This document shows, one piece after another, positions 55,322 to 64,000 of a stretch of DNA of 64,000 nucleotides. The translations under genes were made by a program, and so were the position numbers. Source of the stretch: Truepera sp. (lineage in GTDB: Bacteria > Deinococcota > Deinococci > Deinococcales > Trueperaceae); assembly GCA_032027045.1 (NCBI GenBank), contig JAVSMU010000001.1:172345-236344 (forward strand). Direction: 5' to 3'. Under the pieces are notes generated by a model. It searched no databases and was not told the DNA's origin. It saw nothing but the letters and a program-made list of their open reading frames with translations. The first letter of the stretch is position 1, and the number at the start of each line of letters is the position of its first letter.

Positions 55322-57496
55322 CTAGTTCCGGCGAGGCGGCCGGCGTGGCAAGATCACTCCGGCCAGCACCAACACCGTCGAGACCGCGCTGACGGTCACG
55401 CCGACGATGGCGGCTATGCGGATGATGATGCGTTCCGCCGGCAAGGTTATCTCGGTGAGCGGGGCTCCAACGACCAGCGCCGACGCCAGCATGAGGCCCA
55501 CCAGCGAGATGCTCAGCACCATGCGCCTGAAGCCCCGCTCGAAACCGCGCTCCACCGACTCGAGACGGTAGGTCAGGTTTCCCACGTCCATCTGCAGGGC
55601 GGTGCGGCCATGCTCGAAGTCCTCCAGCAGGTTGAGCGCCGCCCCCACGAGGTTCGGTACACGGCCGATGGCCTCGCGCGTCCACGGCTCGAGGACGTCG
55701 GGCACGAACTTACGCGGGTCGAGGCGCCTGAGGACCAGGTCGCGCAGCGTGCGGTAGGCGATGTCCACCACCTCGTCCGCCTCCTCGCCACCCATCAGCG
55801 TGCGCATGATGCCCTCGCCCTGGCCCATGGCCTTGAACGCCAGCGTGAACTCGCGCCGCAGCCTCAGCCCGTGGCGCATGAGCAGCGTCACCAGCTCGCT
55901 CAGGAGCTCGCCGACGTCGGGGTTCGTGGGGTGCAGTAGGAGGTGGCGGTTGAGCAGGCGCCGCACGTCGCGCTCCAGCGCCGCCGAATCGACCGAAACG
56001 TTCGGTTGACACACGGAAAGCAACACCCGCGCGGTGGGGCCGGCGGCGCGGTCGTGTAGCGCCCAGATGAGTTGCGCCAACCGAACGCGGTCGCCGCGCG
56101 CGAGCTGGCCCACCTGGCCCATGTCGAGGAACACGATCTGCCCCTGCTGGCGGTCGTACCAGACGTTGCCGCCATGCAGGTCCGCGTGGAAGAAGCCGTC
56201 AAGCACGACCTGCTGCAAGAGCACCTCGAAGAACTGAAGCGCCAACTTGCGCCGCCCACGCTCGTCCAGGCCGAGGGCGGTGACGTCCGTGATCTTCTTG
56301 CCAGAGACTCGCTCGAGCGTCAGGACCCGGCGGCTCGACCAGTCGCCATAAACCGCCGGCACGTGCACGAACGGGAACTCCTTCAGGTTGTGCCTGAGCT
56401 GCTCGGCCTGATACGCCTCGTTGTCGAAGTCGAGCTCGTCGACGACCAAGTCCGCGAACTCGTCGAACAGCGGCGAGAGCCCCAAGCGGCGCACCCGCCC
56501 AAGCCGCGCCTCGAGGGTCGCGATGAGGTCTCGCAACACGTTCAGGTCGCCGCGCACCTGCACTTCGATGTTGGGGCGCAGCACCTTGACCACTACCGAC
56601 GTCCCGTCGGGCAAAGTGGCCGCGTGCACCTGGCCCATGGACGCGGCGGCCAGCGGGGTGGGATCGAACGTGGCGAAGGCTTTGGAGAGGGGCATCTTGA
56701 GGTCGCGCTCCACGAGCGCAGAGGCCTCCGCGAACGTGAACGGCCGCACGTGATCCTCGAGCGTCTCGAGCTCCGCGCGCCAGGTTGGCGGCAGCACCTC
56801 GATACGGCTCGCCACCAGCTGCCCGAACTTCACGAAGGTCGGCCCCAGTTCCTGGAGCATGAGGCGCAACTTCACGGCCGCGCTTCCCTCGACCAGGCGC
56901 GGCCTCAAGCGGTAGAGGATGCGCTTCATGAAGTTGCGGACGGGCCCCAGGAACGTGTAGCCGAGCGCTATGTCTATCAGGTACGAGCGCAAGATGGCGA
57001 TCAGTTGCACCGTGCGCAGGTTCTCCACCAGGCGGTTGCGCTCCCCGCCCGGCAGGCGCTCGAGCCAGCGCCAGTAAGCCGGCGAGGCCCGGGACTCGGC
57101 TGGCTTGCGGGGGCTGTCGAAGCCGACGATGGCGTCGAGCACGAACACGAGCACGCCCATCAGCACCGCACCCATGAAGGCCGTCGTCAGGCGCCCCAGG
57201 GGGTCCGCCCAGCCCTCTCGCGCCAGGTAGCTTAGACCTAAGAAGATGAGGACGTCGACGACCATGGCGATGAGGCCCAGTGACCAGATGTAGAGGCGGC
57301 CGGTGAACACGAGCATGACGGGGCGCACGAAGGAGTGGAGCGCGCCGAAGACGAGGCCCACCAACAAGTAGGCGAGCAGTGGCGGCAACGCCGCCGCCGG
57401 AGCGTCGCTGCCGCGCGCCAGTAGGCCCGGCACGACGTTCAGCACCACCGCAGCGGAGAGCGTGTAGACGAGTAGTCTCACCAGGAAATAGATCAT
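55322..57496 (-). CDS. UbiB/ABC1-family kinase-like protein with N-terminal 4-TM domain
   Basis: 724 aa. Residues 1-130 contain four membrane segments similar to the small phage-holin-like 4-TM family. About 165-600 is the ABC1/UbiB atypical kinase core, with KFGQ in FVKFGQLVASR, the Ala-rich loop AAASMGQVHAA, the ATP-site Lys in VVVKVLRP and FFHADLHGGN with FLDMGQVGQL. Two more membrane segments close the chain (VLSISLVGLMLASALVVG, IIIRIAAIVGVTVSAVSTV). UbiB relatives support quinone or lipid handling. The N-terminal 4-TM part is an added domain compared with E. coli UbiB. It is convergent with the cupin gene. Confidence 0.88.
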   Translation of the reverse strand: MIYFLVRLLVYTLSAAVVLNVVPGLLARGSDAPAAALPPLLAYLLVGLVFGALHSFVRPVMLVFTGRLYIWSLGLIAMVVDVLIFLGLSYLAREGWADPLGRLTTAFMGAVLMGVLVFVLDAIVGFDSPRKPAESRASPAYWRWLERLPGGERNRLVENLRTVQLIAILRSYLIDIALGYTFLGPVRNFMKRILYRLRPRLVEGSAAVKLRLMLQELGPTFVKFGQLVASRIEVLPPTWRAELETLEDHVRPFTFAEASALVERDLKMPLSKAFATFDPTPLAAASMGQVHAATLPDGTSVVVKVLRPNIEVQVRGDLNVLRDLIATLEARLGRVRRLGLSPLFDEFADLVVDELDFDNEAYQAEQLRHNLKEFPFVHVPAVYGDWSSRRVLTLERVSGKKITDVTALGLDERGRRKLALQFFEVLLQQVVLDGFFHADLHGGNVWYDRQQGQIVFLDMGQVGQLARGDRVRLAQLIWALHDRAAGPTARVLLSVCQPNVSVDSAALERDVRRLLNRHLLLHPTNPDVGELLSELVTLLMRHGLRLRREFTLAFKAMGQGEGIMRTLMGGEEADEVVDIAYRTLRDLVLRRLDPRKFVPDVLEPWTREAIGRVPNLVGAALNLLEDFEHGRTALQMDVGNLTYRLESVERGFERGFRRMVLSISLVGLMLASALVVGAPLTEITLPAERIIIRIAAIVGVTVSAVSTVLVLAGVILPRRPPRRN

Positions 57497-57681
57497 CGGC
57501 TGCGCACCGGCATGCCCAATATTGGCACCTCGCGCGCGGTGCGTCGCCGGTAACCGCCCCTCGGACGCCTCAGGGGCCGTGTCGGCTTCGGCTGCGGATC
57601 AGGTAACGAGGGTCGCGAGTCATCCGAACGGCGGATGCGCCAAGGCGTTCCCCGACCTAACCTGTTGTCAAGGAGGTAGTC

Positions 57682-58050
57682 ATGAACGAGGCCACAGGCA
57701 GCAACGAGAACGGCGGCGGCCAGGGAGCCGACCACGGGTCCGGTGCCGGCACCGCCGGCAGCAGCGAGTCGCGGACCAGGGACGGCCGCACCACTACGGA
57801 GGAGTTCCGCGTATCCGGCGAGGCGGTCGTTTCCAAGGTCAAGGAGCTCGTGCGAGAGGGCAACGTGCGCCGCATCGTCATTAAGAACGACGACGGTAAA
57901 GCGCTCATAGAGATCCCGCTCACGATCGGGGTCATCGGCACCGTGCTGCTGCCCGTCTGGGCGGCGGTGGGCGCGATAGCCGCGATGGTCGCGCACCTGA
58001 CGATCTCCGTCGAGCGCGTGGTGCAAGACGAGGAGCAGCCGCAAGCCTGA
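57682..58050 (+). CDS. DUF4342-family protein
   Basis: 122 aa. A Gly/Ser/Asn-rich disordered start of about 40 residues precedes the conserved core EEFRVSGEAVVSKVKELVREGNVRRIVIKNDDGKALIEIPLTIGV. One hydrophobic segment follows (VLLPVWAAVGAIAAMVAHL) and then TISVER. This is the DUF4342 pattern. The ribosome site AAGGAGGT lies 5 nt before the ATG. Function is unknown; a membrane-associated regulatory role is possible. Confidence 0.85.
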   Translation: MNEATGSNENGGGQGADHGSGAGTAGSSESRTRDGRTTTEEFRVSGEAVVSKVKELVREGNVRRIVIKNDDGKALIEIPLTIGVIGTVLLPVWAAVGAIAAMVAHLTISVERVVQDEEQPQA

Positions 58051-58093
58051 GTCAGTAACTGGGCCGAGCCCGAAGCGAGACTGACCACGGAAG

Positions 58094-58198
58094 ATGCGCG
58101 GGTGCCGGACGCGCGGGTGCCCGACGCGCGGGTGCCGGACGCGCGGGTGCCCGACACCAGGATGCAGGAAGGGCGGATGCCGGGTGCGCGAGCCCCCG
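58094..58198. repeat. Seven-unit 15-bp tandem repeat
   Basis: Units of the type ACGCGCGGGTGCC(G/C)G start at 58094, 58109, 58124 and 58139, with three decayed units to 58198. As 15 is a multiple of three, the array is open in all nearby frames. On the plus strand it reads (T/M)RGC(R/P). It fills most of the space between the DUF4342 gene and the PLP-enzyme gene and holds no assured gene. Confidence 0.85.
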
Positions 58199-58284
58199 AC
58201 GGGCGGCCAAGTCTCTTGGTCCTGCTGCCGACCCGCCGACGCTAACGGCGCCCGCGGTCCTGGCGCCGCCGGGCTCCGGTCTGC

Positions 58285-59487
58285 TCAGCCAGGTACCGCA
58301 ACCCCGGCTGCAACGGTGGCCGCGCGCAGCACGTCGGCCACCAGGTCCTCGGCTGCCTCGATGCCCACCGAGAGGCGCACGAGGCCATCGGTGACGCCCT
58401 CGGCGGCGAGCAGCTCCTGGGGCAGAAGCTGGTGGGTCGTCGAGGCCGGGTGGCACGCCAAGGAGGCAACGTCGCCGAGCGATACCGCGTGGTCGAAGAG
58501 CCGCAAGGACTCGAGGAACGCGGCCGCCGCAGGCAGGCCGCCCTCCAACTCGAGCGAGACCATGCCGCCGAAGTCACTCATCTGGCCGGCCGCTACGGCG
58601 TGACCAGGATGATCCTCGAACCCCGGATAGTGGACCCGCGAAACGCCCGGCCGGCCGCGAAGCGCCTCGGCCACCGCGCGGGCGTTGCTGCAGTGAGCCT
58701 CCATGCGCAAGTGAAGCGTGCGCATGCCGCGCAGCAAGAGGTACGCCGCCTGCGGGTCCAGAGCGGCCCCAAGGTGGCGCAGGCCCTCCATGCGAACCTC
58801 GTGAAGGAGCTCGGCCGGACCGACCATCACGCCGCCCAGCAGGTCGCCGTGTCCACCAAGGTACTTGGTGGCGGAGTGCACCACGATGTCGATCCCGTGC
58901 TCGATGGGCCGCGTCAGGTAGGGGGTGGCGAACGTGTTGTCGGCCACGCTGATGAGGCCGTGCGTGGCGGCGACCCGCCCGACCAGCGACAGGTCGTGGA
59001 CGCGCAGGTCGGGGTTGGTGGGCGACTCCACGTAGATCATGCGGGTGTTCGGACCCACCGCGGCCTCGAGCTCCGCGTCGTCCACCGCCCGTGAAGTGAC
59101 GCCGAACCGCGGCAGCAGGTCGGTGAGCATGCCGCGCGTGCCGCCATACAGCGGTCCCAGCAGCAGCACCTCGTCACCCTGTTTCAATAGGCTCAAGAAC
59201 GCGGCCGAGATTGCGCCCATGCCGGACGCGAAGGCCACGCCCTCCTCGGCGCCCTCGAGGGCGGCGACCTTCTCCTCCACGGCCCTCACCGTGGGATTGC
59301 CGATCCGCGAGTAGACGTTGCCCTCGGCTTCGCCCGCGAAGATCGCGGCGCCCCGGGCCATGTCGCCCAGCACGAACGTGCTGGTCTGGTAGATGGGCGT
59401 GGCGTGCGCCTTGGTCAGCGGATCCGCATGCTGTCCGGCGCGCACGGCACGCGTGGCGAACCCTCGCCCCGTCCCGTTATCGTTCAT
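58285..59487 (-). CDS. Cys/Met-metabolism PLP enzyme (cystathionine gamma-synthase / methionine gamma-lyase-like)
   Basis: 400 aa fold-type I trans-sulfuration enzyme. Landmarks are [18 protein letters not shown], the PLP-stacking Tyr in [21 protein letters not shown] and the PLP Lys in [14 protein letters not shown]. The C-terminal [19 protein letters not shown] is typical. At the spot where true methionine gamma-lyases carry a Cys (GPLYGC) there is Gly, so a synthase, sulfhydrylase or broader lyase is as likely. It is monocistronic. Confidence 0.88.
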   Translation of the reverse strand: MNDNGTGRGFATRAVRAGQHADPLTKAHATPIYQTSTFVLGDMARGAAIFAGEAEGNVYSRIGNPTVRAVEEKVAALEGAEEGVAFASGMGAISAAFLSLLKQGDEVLLLGPLYGGTRGMLTDLLPRFGVTSRAVDDAELEAAVGPNTRMIYVESPTNPDLRVHDLSLVGRVAATHGLISVADNTFATPYLTRPIEHGIDIVVHSATKYLGGHGDLLGGVMVGPAELLHEVRMEGLRHLGAALDPQAAYLLLRGMRTLHLRMEAHCSNARAVAEALRGRPGVSRVHYPGFEDHPGHAVAAGQMSDFGGMVSLELEGGLPAAAAFLESLRLFDHAVSLGDVASLACHPASTTHQLLPQELLAAEGVTDGLVRLSVGIEAAEDLVADVLRAATVAAGVAVPG

Positions 59488-59566
59488 GCCTCAAGTCTAA
59501 ACGGCCCGCCGGCCACCGAACGTCCGTCCAGGAAGCACGAGTGCACGGCGCGTGCGCCTCGGCCCT

Positions 59567-59596
59567 TTGCCAAGCGCCGGGGCGTAGGCGTAGAAT
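59567..59596 (+). promoter_or_regulatory. Sigma-70-type promoter of mmsA
   Basis: TTGCCA at 59567-59572 and TAGAAT at 59591-59596 are 18 bp apart, 72 nt before the mmsA ATG. An imperfect hairpin (GCCGCCACC with GGTGACGGC) follows in the leader. Confidence 0.5.
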
Positions 59597-59668
59597 GCCG
59601 CCACCGAACAATGGTGACGGCGGAACCCGTACACCTCTATATCTATACGCAGGGACGGTGGCTCGAAG

Positions 59669-61150
59669 ATGATCGATACGGCACAGGAGCTTCTCAACTA
59701 CGTCGGCGGCGAATGGCAGCGTTCGCGGTCCGGCACGCATCAAGACGTACACAACCCCGCCACTGCCGCGACGATCGCGCGCGTGCCCATGAGCGCCAAG
59801 GACGAGGTCGACGAAGCGGTGAAGGCCGGCGTGGCGGCGTACAAGGCGTGGCGCGAAACGCCCGTGGTCGACCGGATCAAGCCGCTATTCAAGCTGCGCG
59901 AGTTGCTCATCGCGAACGCTGACGAACTCGGCCGCACCATCACCAACGAGGCCGGCAAGACCTACGCGGAGAGCATGGGCGAGATGGCGCGCGGCGTTGA
60001 GAACGTCGAGGTGGCCTGCGGCACGCCTTACATGATGCAGGGCACCAACAACGAAGACATCGCCCACGGCATCGACGAGCACATGATCCGCCAGCCGCTC
60101 GGCGTGGTGGCGGCCATCACGCCGTTCAACTTCCCGGGCATGATCCCGCTGTGGTTCCTGCCTTACGCCGTGGCGACTGGCAACTGCTTCCTGCTCAAGC
60201 CGAGCGAGAAAGTGCCCATGACCACCCAGCTGCTGTTCCGCCTCCTCGAGGAGGCCGGCTTCCCGCCCGGCGTGGTGGGGCTGGTCAACGGTGGCAAGGA
60301 GACGGTCGACGCGATCCTGGACCACCCCGACGTCAAGGCCATCTCCTTCGTGGGCTCTACGCCCGTCGCGCGCTACATCTACTCCCGCGCCACCGCGAAC
60401 GGCAAGCGGGCCCAGTGCCAGGGAGGGGCCAAGAACCCCGCCGTCATAATGCCCGACGCCGAGATGACGATGGCCACGCGCATCCTGACCGACTCCGCGT
60501 TCGGTTGCGCCGGCCAGCGTTGCCTCGCCACCTCGGTCGCCATCACGGTGGGCGACGCGCGTAAGGAGTTCACCGAGCGCCTGGTGGCGGCAGCCGAGCA
60601 GCGCAAGGTCGGGTACGGCCTCGAGAAGGGCGTGGAGATGGGCCCCGTCATCTCCGCGGAGTCACGCAGCCGCATAGCCGGCCTGATCGACAAGGGCGTC
60701 AGCCAGGGCGCCCGCCTGCTGACGGGCGGCGCTGAGGCCGCGGTGGACGGCTTCCGAGACGGTTACTTCATGCACCCGACGGTGCTCGATGACGTGGCCC
60801 CCGGCAGTGAGCTCGCCAAGACCGAGGTCTTCGGCCCCGTGCTGTCGATGATGCACGCCTCGAGCCTCGACGAGGCCATCAGCTGGGTCAACGACCGCGC
60901 CTTCGGCAACCAAGCCTCCATCTTCACCAGCTCCGGCAGCGCCGCCCGCCAGTTCCGGCACCAGGCGATAGCCGGCAACATCGGCATCAACTTAGGGGTC
61001 GCGGCGCCCATGGCGTTCTTCCCGTTCAGCGGTTGGAGCGACAGCTTCTTCGGTGACTTGCACGCGCAGGGAGCGCACGGAATCGAGTTCTACACGCAAA
61101 CGAAGATCGTCATCGAGCGGTGGCCCGAGAGCTGGAGCCGCACCTTCTGA
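59669..61150 (+). CDS. mmsA: CoA-acylating methylmalonate-semialdehyde dehydrogenase
   Basis: 493 aa aldehyde dehydrogenase of the MmsA/IolA group, which converts (methyl)malonate semialdehyde to propionyl- or acetyl-CoA with loss of CO2. ITPFNFPGMIPLWFLPYA, KPSEKVP and the catalytic Cys in GCAGQRCLA are diagnostic, as is the lack of the usual catalytic Glu of hydrolytic ALDHs. Together with preT-preA downstream it fits the end of thymine/uracil breakdown, though valine or inositol degradation also use it. Confidence 0.93.
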   Translation: MIDTAQELLNYVGGEWQRSRSGTHQDVHNPATAATIARVPMSAKDEVDEAVKAGVAAYKAWRETPVVDRIKPLFKLRELLIANADELGRTITNEAGKTYAESMGEMARGVENVEVACGTPYMMQGTNNEDIAHGIDEHMIRQPLGVVAAITPFNFPGMIPLWFLPYAVATGNCFLLKPSEKVPMTTQLLFRLLEEAGFPPGVVGLVNGGKETVDAILDHPDVKAISFVGSTPVARYIYSRATANGKRAQCQGGAKNPAVIMPDAEMTMATRILTDSAFGCAGQRCLATSVAITVGDARKEFTERLVAAAEQRKVGYGLEKGVEMGPVISAESRSRIAGLIDKGVSQGARLLTGGAEAAVDGFRDGYFMHPTVLDDVAPGSELAKTEVFGPVLSMMHASSLDEAISWVNDRAFGNQASIFTSSGSAARQFRHQAIAGNIGINLGVAAPMAFFPFSGWSDSFFGDLHAQGAHGIEFYTQTKIVIERWPESWSRTF

Positions 61151-61265
61151 GTTGATCGAGCACGTTCGCGGTCGCAGTAGGGAGGCGGCCGCGGACGCTA
61201 TCTAAACCTAGTCGGCCCCGTAACACACTGCCGGCGCCCTACGCCGGCGGAGTCCCAGGAGGAGC

Positions 61266-62699
61266 ATGGAGCAACACGAGTTGTCGCTGGCGCAGCTACA
61301 GGACTCTTTCTCCGAGACCTATCCGCGCTACACGAAGAACGAAGCCACCGTGGAGGCCGACCGCTGCCTGTACTGCTTCGACGCCCCCTGCATAAAGGCG
61401 TGCCCCACGAGCATCGACGTTCCCACCTTCATCCGCCAGATAGCCAACGACAACCTGCTGGGCGCCGCTACGACCATCCTCGAGTCGAACCTCATGGGTC
61501 ACTCGTGCGGCCGCGTTTGCCCGGTGGACGAGCTCTGCGTCGGCGCCTGCGTGCTCGGACGGGAACACCGCCCCATCGCCATCGGCCGGCTGCAGCGCTA
61601 CGCCACCGACTTCGTCTTCGACAACGACATCCCGGTGTTCGAGCCCGGGCCCGACACGGGCAAGAGCGTGGCCGTCATCGGCGCGGGCCCGGCGGGCCTA
61701 AGCGCCGCCGGCGAGCTGGCCAAGCGCGGCGTTCGGGCCACCGTCTTCGAGCGTAAGGAGCTGGGCGGCGGCCTCTCCACCTACGGCATCGTCGTCTTCC
61801 GCGAGCCCACCCAGGTGGCCCTGGACGAGGTCGAGTTCGTAAGGAAGCTCGGGGTCGAGGTTCGCACCGGGGTAGAGATAGGGCGCGACGTCACCGCCCA
61901 GCAGCTGCTCAACGATTACGACGCCGTGGTATTGGCCGCCGGCACCGGCCGCGTGCCCGACCTGGACGTTCCGGGCGAGGACCTACGGGGCGTCGTCGAG
62001 GCCCTGCCGTTCATCGCGGCAACCAAGATGGCCGACAAGGACGGCCTGGAGGCCCTGAACGCCATCGAGGTCGGCAACGAGGTCATCGTGGTGGGTGCCG
62101 GCAACACCGCCATCGACGCCGCCACGGTCGCCAAGCGCTTGGGCGCCGAGCGCGTGACCATGCTCTACCGCCGCAGCCGCGAGGAGATGGGCGCGTACGA
62201 CTTCGAGGTCGACTTCGTCCGCAGCGAAGGCGTCGACATCAGGTTCCAGACCCAGCCCGTGGAGTTCATCGGGGAGAACGGCAGACTAAGGGCCGTGCGC
62301 TGCGTGCGCACGCGCCTGGGCGAGCCAGACGAGGACGGTCGGCGCCGGCCGGAGACCGTTCCCGGCAGCGAGTTCCTGCTTCCCGCCGATCAGGTCATCA
62401 AGGCGATCGGGCAGGAGAAGCTCATCGCGCTCTACGACGCGGTGGGTGTCGACCACGTTGGTGGTTACGTGAAGACCGACGACGAGCTGCGCACCAGCAA
62501 CCCCAAGGTGTTCGGCGCCGGCGACTGCGTGCGCGCAACCGGCCACGCCCTCACCGTCACGGCGGCAGAGGACGGCAAGATCGTCGCCCGCGCCATCGCC
62601 AAGCAGCTCGGCCTGCCCGAGCCCGAGAGCGCCCCGGGCGCCACCCGCGGCCGTTTCCTTCACGAGACAGTCAACGAGTTCGGGAGGATCCATGGCTGA
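61266..62699 (+). CDS. preT: NAD-dependent dihydropyrimidine dehydrogenase subunit PreT
   Basis: 477 aa flavin/iron-sulfur subunit of the GltD type. N-terminal cluster ligands are Cys34/37/42/46 and Cys81/85/91/95. FAD motif GAGPAGLSAAGEL is at about 139-151 and the NAD(P) motif GAGNTAIDAATV lies further on. It passes electrons from NAD(P)H to PreA for reduction of uracil or thymine. The ribosome site AGGAGGAG lies before the ATG. A hairpin GCCGGCG-CCCTA-CGCCGGC is at 61230-61248 in the leader. It overlaps preA by 8 nt. Confidence 0.93.
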   Translation: MEQHELSLAQLQDSFSETYPRYTKNEATVEADRCLYCFDAPCIKACPTSIDVPTFIRQIANDNLLGAATTILESNLMGHSCGRVCPVDELCVGACVLGREHRPIAIGRLQRYATDFVFDNDIPVFEPGPDTGKSVAVIGAGPAGLSAAGELAKRGVRATVFERKELGGGLSTYGIVVFREPTQVALDEVEFVRKLGVEVRTGVEIGRDVTAQQLLNDYDAVVLAAGTGRVPDLDVPGEDLRGVVEALPFIAATKMADKDGLEALNAIEVGNEVIVVGAGNTAIDAATVAKRLGAERVTMLYRRSREEMGAYDFEVDFVRSEGVDIRFQTQPVEFIGENGRLRAVRCVRTRLGEPDEDGRRRPETVPGSEFLLPADQVIKAIGQEKLIALYDAVGVDHVGGYVKTDDELRTSNPKVFGAGDCVRATGHALTVTAAEDGKIVARAIAKQLGLPEPESAPGATRGRFLHETVNEFGRIHG

Positions 62700-64000
62700 C
62701 CTGACTACCGACTTCGCGGGGATAAAGAGCCCGAACCCCTTCTGGCTCGCGTCGGCCCCGCCGACCAACTCCGCCTATCAGATCAACAAGGCCTTCGAGT
62801 ACGGTTGGGGCGGCGCCGTGTGGAAGACGATCGGCGACCCCGTCCTTAACGTCTGCAACCGTTACGGCGCCTTCGAGTACGCCGGCAACCGTCTCGTGGC
62901 CATCAACAACGTCGAACTCATCTCCGACCGCCCCATCGAAGTGAACCTGCGCGAGATCCGCGAGGTCAAGAAGCTTTGGCCCGACAGGGCCGTGATCGTC
63001 TCGGCCATGGTCTCCAGCAACGAGGCGGCCTGGAAGCAGGTCGTGCAGCAGATCGAGGACACGGGTGCCGACGGCATCGAGCTCAACTACGGCTGCCCGC
63101 ACGGCATGAGCGAGCGCGGCATGGGTGCCGCCGTCGGACAGGTGCCCGAGTACTGCGAGATGATCACCGGTTGGGTGACCGCGGCCGCGAGCATCCCCGT
63201 GATCGTGAAGCTCACTCCCAACGTCACCAACATCGTGCCGCCGGCTCACGCGGCCATCAACGCCGGCGCCGACGGCATCTCACTCATCAACACCATCAAC
63301 TCGATCGCCGGCGTCGACCTCGACAGCTTCGAGTTGAGGCCCAACGTGGGCGGCAAGGGCAGCCACGGCGGTTACGCGGGGCCTGCGGCTCGCCCCATCG
63401 CACTGCACCTGCTCTCGCAGGTGGCTGCGGACCCCAAGTACCAGGCTGCCGGTATCCCGATCTCGGGCATGGGCGGCATCGAGACGTGGCGCGACGCGGC
63501 CGAGTTCGTCCTCCTGGGTTCGACCAGCCTCCAGGTCTGCACGGCCGTCATGCATTACGGCTTCCGGATCATCCACGAACTGTGTGACGGGCTGTCCAAC
63601 TGGCTTGACGACAAGGGCGCCGCCTCGCTCGGTGAGGTCGTGGGCGCGTCGGTAAGCCGCATCAGCAACTTCGGCGACTTCGACCTCTCGTTCAAGTCGG
63701 TGGCCGTCATCGACGAGGACAAGTGCATCCAGTGCAACCTCTGCTACGTGGCCTGCGACGAGGGCGCACACCAGTGCATAGACCTGACGGCCGACGGCGT
63801 GCGCGTGGATCCAGCTACCTACACGGGCAGCGCCCTGCTCCAGCCGATAGTGCGCGAGGAGGACTGCGTGGGTTGCGACCTCTGCAGCCTCGTGTGCCCC
63901 GTGGATGCGTGCATCACCATGGTCGAGCGGCCGCCCGAGCGCGCGCCCGTGACGTGGAACGAACTCACGCGCACTCGGCCGGAAGTGACCACCGATTGGG
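62692..64000 (+). CDS. preA: Dihydropyrimidine dehydrogenase catalytic subunit PreA (3' partial)
   Basis: At least 436 aa, running off the window. A dihydroorotate-dehydrogenase-like barrel comes first, with FMN site GWGGAVWKTIG and the active-site Cys in NYGCPHGMSERGMGAAVGQ. Two [4Fe-4S] ferredoxin motifs follow, CIQCNLCYVACDEG and CVGCDLCSLVCPVD. This is the PreA layout, equivalent to the C-terminal part of mammalian DPD. The ATG at 62692 lies inside the end of preT. The stop is not in the window. Confidence 0.93.
   Translation, partial: MADLTTDFAGIKSPNPFWLASAPPTNSAYQINKAFEYGWGGAVWKTIGDPVLNVCNRYGAFEYAGNRLVAINNVELISDRPIEVNLREIREVKKLWPDRAVIVSAMVSSNEAAWKQVVQQIEDTGADGIELNYGCPHGMSERGMGAAVGQVPEYCEMITGWVTAAASIPVIVKLTPNVTNIVPPAHAAINAGADGISLINTINSIAGVDLDSFELRPNVGGKGSHGGYAGPAARPIALHLLSQVAADPKYQAAGIPISGMGGIETWRDAAEFVLLGSTSLQVCTAVMHYGFRIIHELCDGLSNWLDDKGAASLGEVVGASVSRISNFGDFDLSFKSVAVIDEDKCIQCNLCYVACDEGAHQCIDLTADGVRVDPATYTGSALLQPIVREEDCVGCDLCSLVCPVDACITMVERPPERAPVTWNELTRTRPEVTTDW

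Noticed and set aside
58094-58603. 169-codon plus-strand frame as a real Cys-rich protein
   Set aside because: No separate ribosome site, and most of it is antisense to the well-supported PLP-enzyme gene; kept only as a finding about the repeat.
1-64000. tRNA, rRNA, CRISPR arrays, insertion sequences, phage genes
   Set aside because: No cloverleaf-like sequences, regularly spaced repeats with unique spacers, transposase-like proteins or phage modules were seen by eye; weak tRNA-like folds could still be missed.

Overview
This is a high-GC, gene-dense bacterial window with no tRNA, rRNA, CRISPR array or insertion sequence that I can see. Several traits fit a member of Deinococcota, probably near Truepera/Trueperaceae. 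These are BTAD/SARP-type regulators, TANNNT -10 boxes placed 5-8 nt before start codons (leaderless messages), 4-nt start/stop overlaps, a Thermus-like nar cluster, and lipoprotein and binding-protein transport genes. The lineage is inferred from style, not from a marker gene.

Layout. (1) 1-8.6 kb: respiratory nitrate reductase narG(partial)-narH-narJ-narI, where NarI carries a C-terminal di-heme cytochrome c, followed by a TDT/SLAC1-type anion channel gene. (2) 8.6-12.7 kb: a convergent GAF-GAF-SARP regulator with a cysteine cluster, divergent from a MoeA-nitroreductase fusion; both plausibly serve nitrate respiration. (3) 13-17.2 kb: SelW-like protein, 2-hydroxyacid dehydrogenase, rhodanese, heme A synthase (ctaA) with a structured repeated leader, and two small or secreted unknowns. 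(4) 17.3-22 kb: xylose-type sugar ABC operon, D-threonine aldolase-like enzyme, lipoprotein. (5) 22-28.5 kb: MFS transporter, TldE/TldD, sirtuin, Gmad2-domain protein. (6) 28.5-36.6 kb: one leftward unit tetR, KAS III-like, acyl-CoA synthetase, livK, livH, livM, livG, livF, with a 23-bp palindromic operator upstream of tetR. (7) 36.7-42.9 kb: membrane-anchored SDR epimerase of lower GC, and a YhaN/YhaO (SbcCD-like) DNA-repair pair. (8) 43.2-47.1 kb: a compact signalling locus. It holds an EAL protein, a 48-aa secreted peptide, a divergent 65-aa protein and an 821-aa SARP-like TPR regulator. The divergent promoter region has two mirror-image pairs of heptamer direct repeats with 11-bp period, each 10 bp from a -10-like box. 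(9) 47.3-58.3 kb: beta-helix lipoprotein, AzlCD exporter, membrane M28 peptidase, DUF6351-like protein, cupin, UbiB-like kinase with extra membrane domains, DUF4342 protein, a 15-bp tandem repeat. (10) 58.3-64 kb: Cys/Met-metabolism PLP enzyme, mmsA, and preT-preA (partial) for reductive pyrimidine breakdown.

How the genes work together. NarGHJI, the anion channel, MoeA and the GAF-SARP regulator form a nitrate-respiration island. The TetR-KAS III-acyl-CoA synthetase-Liv unit looks like uptake and CoA activation of an organic acid or amino acid. MmsA next to PreTA fits pyrimidine catabolism ending in (methyl)malonate semialdehyde. The best candidate for an undescribed system is the secreted-peptide/SARP-TPR locus at 43.2-47.1 kb, followed by the ctaA leader RNA and the NarI-cytochrome c fusion.
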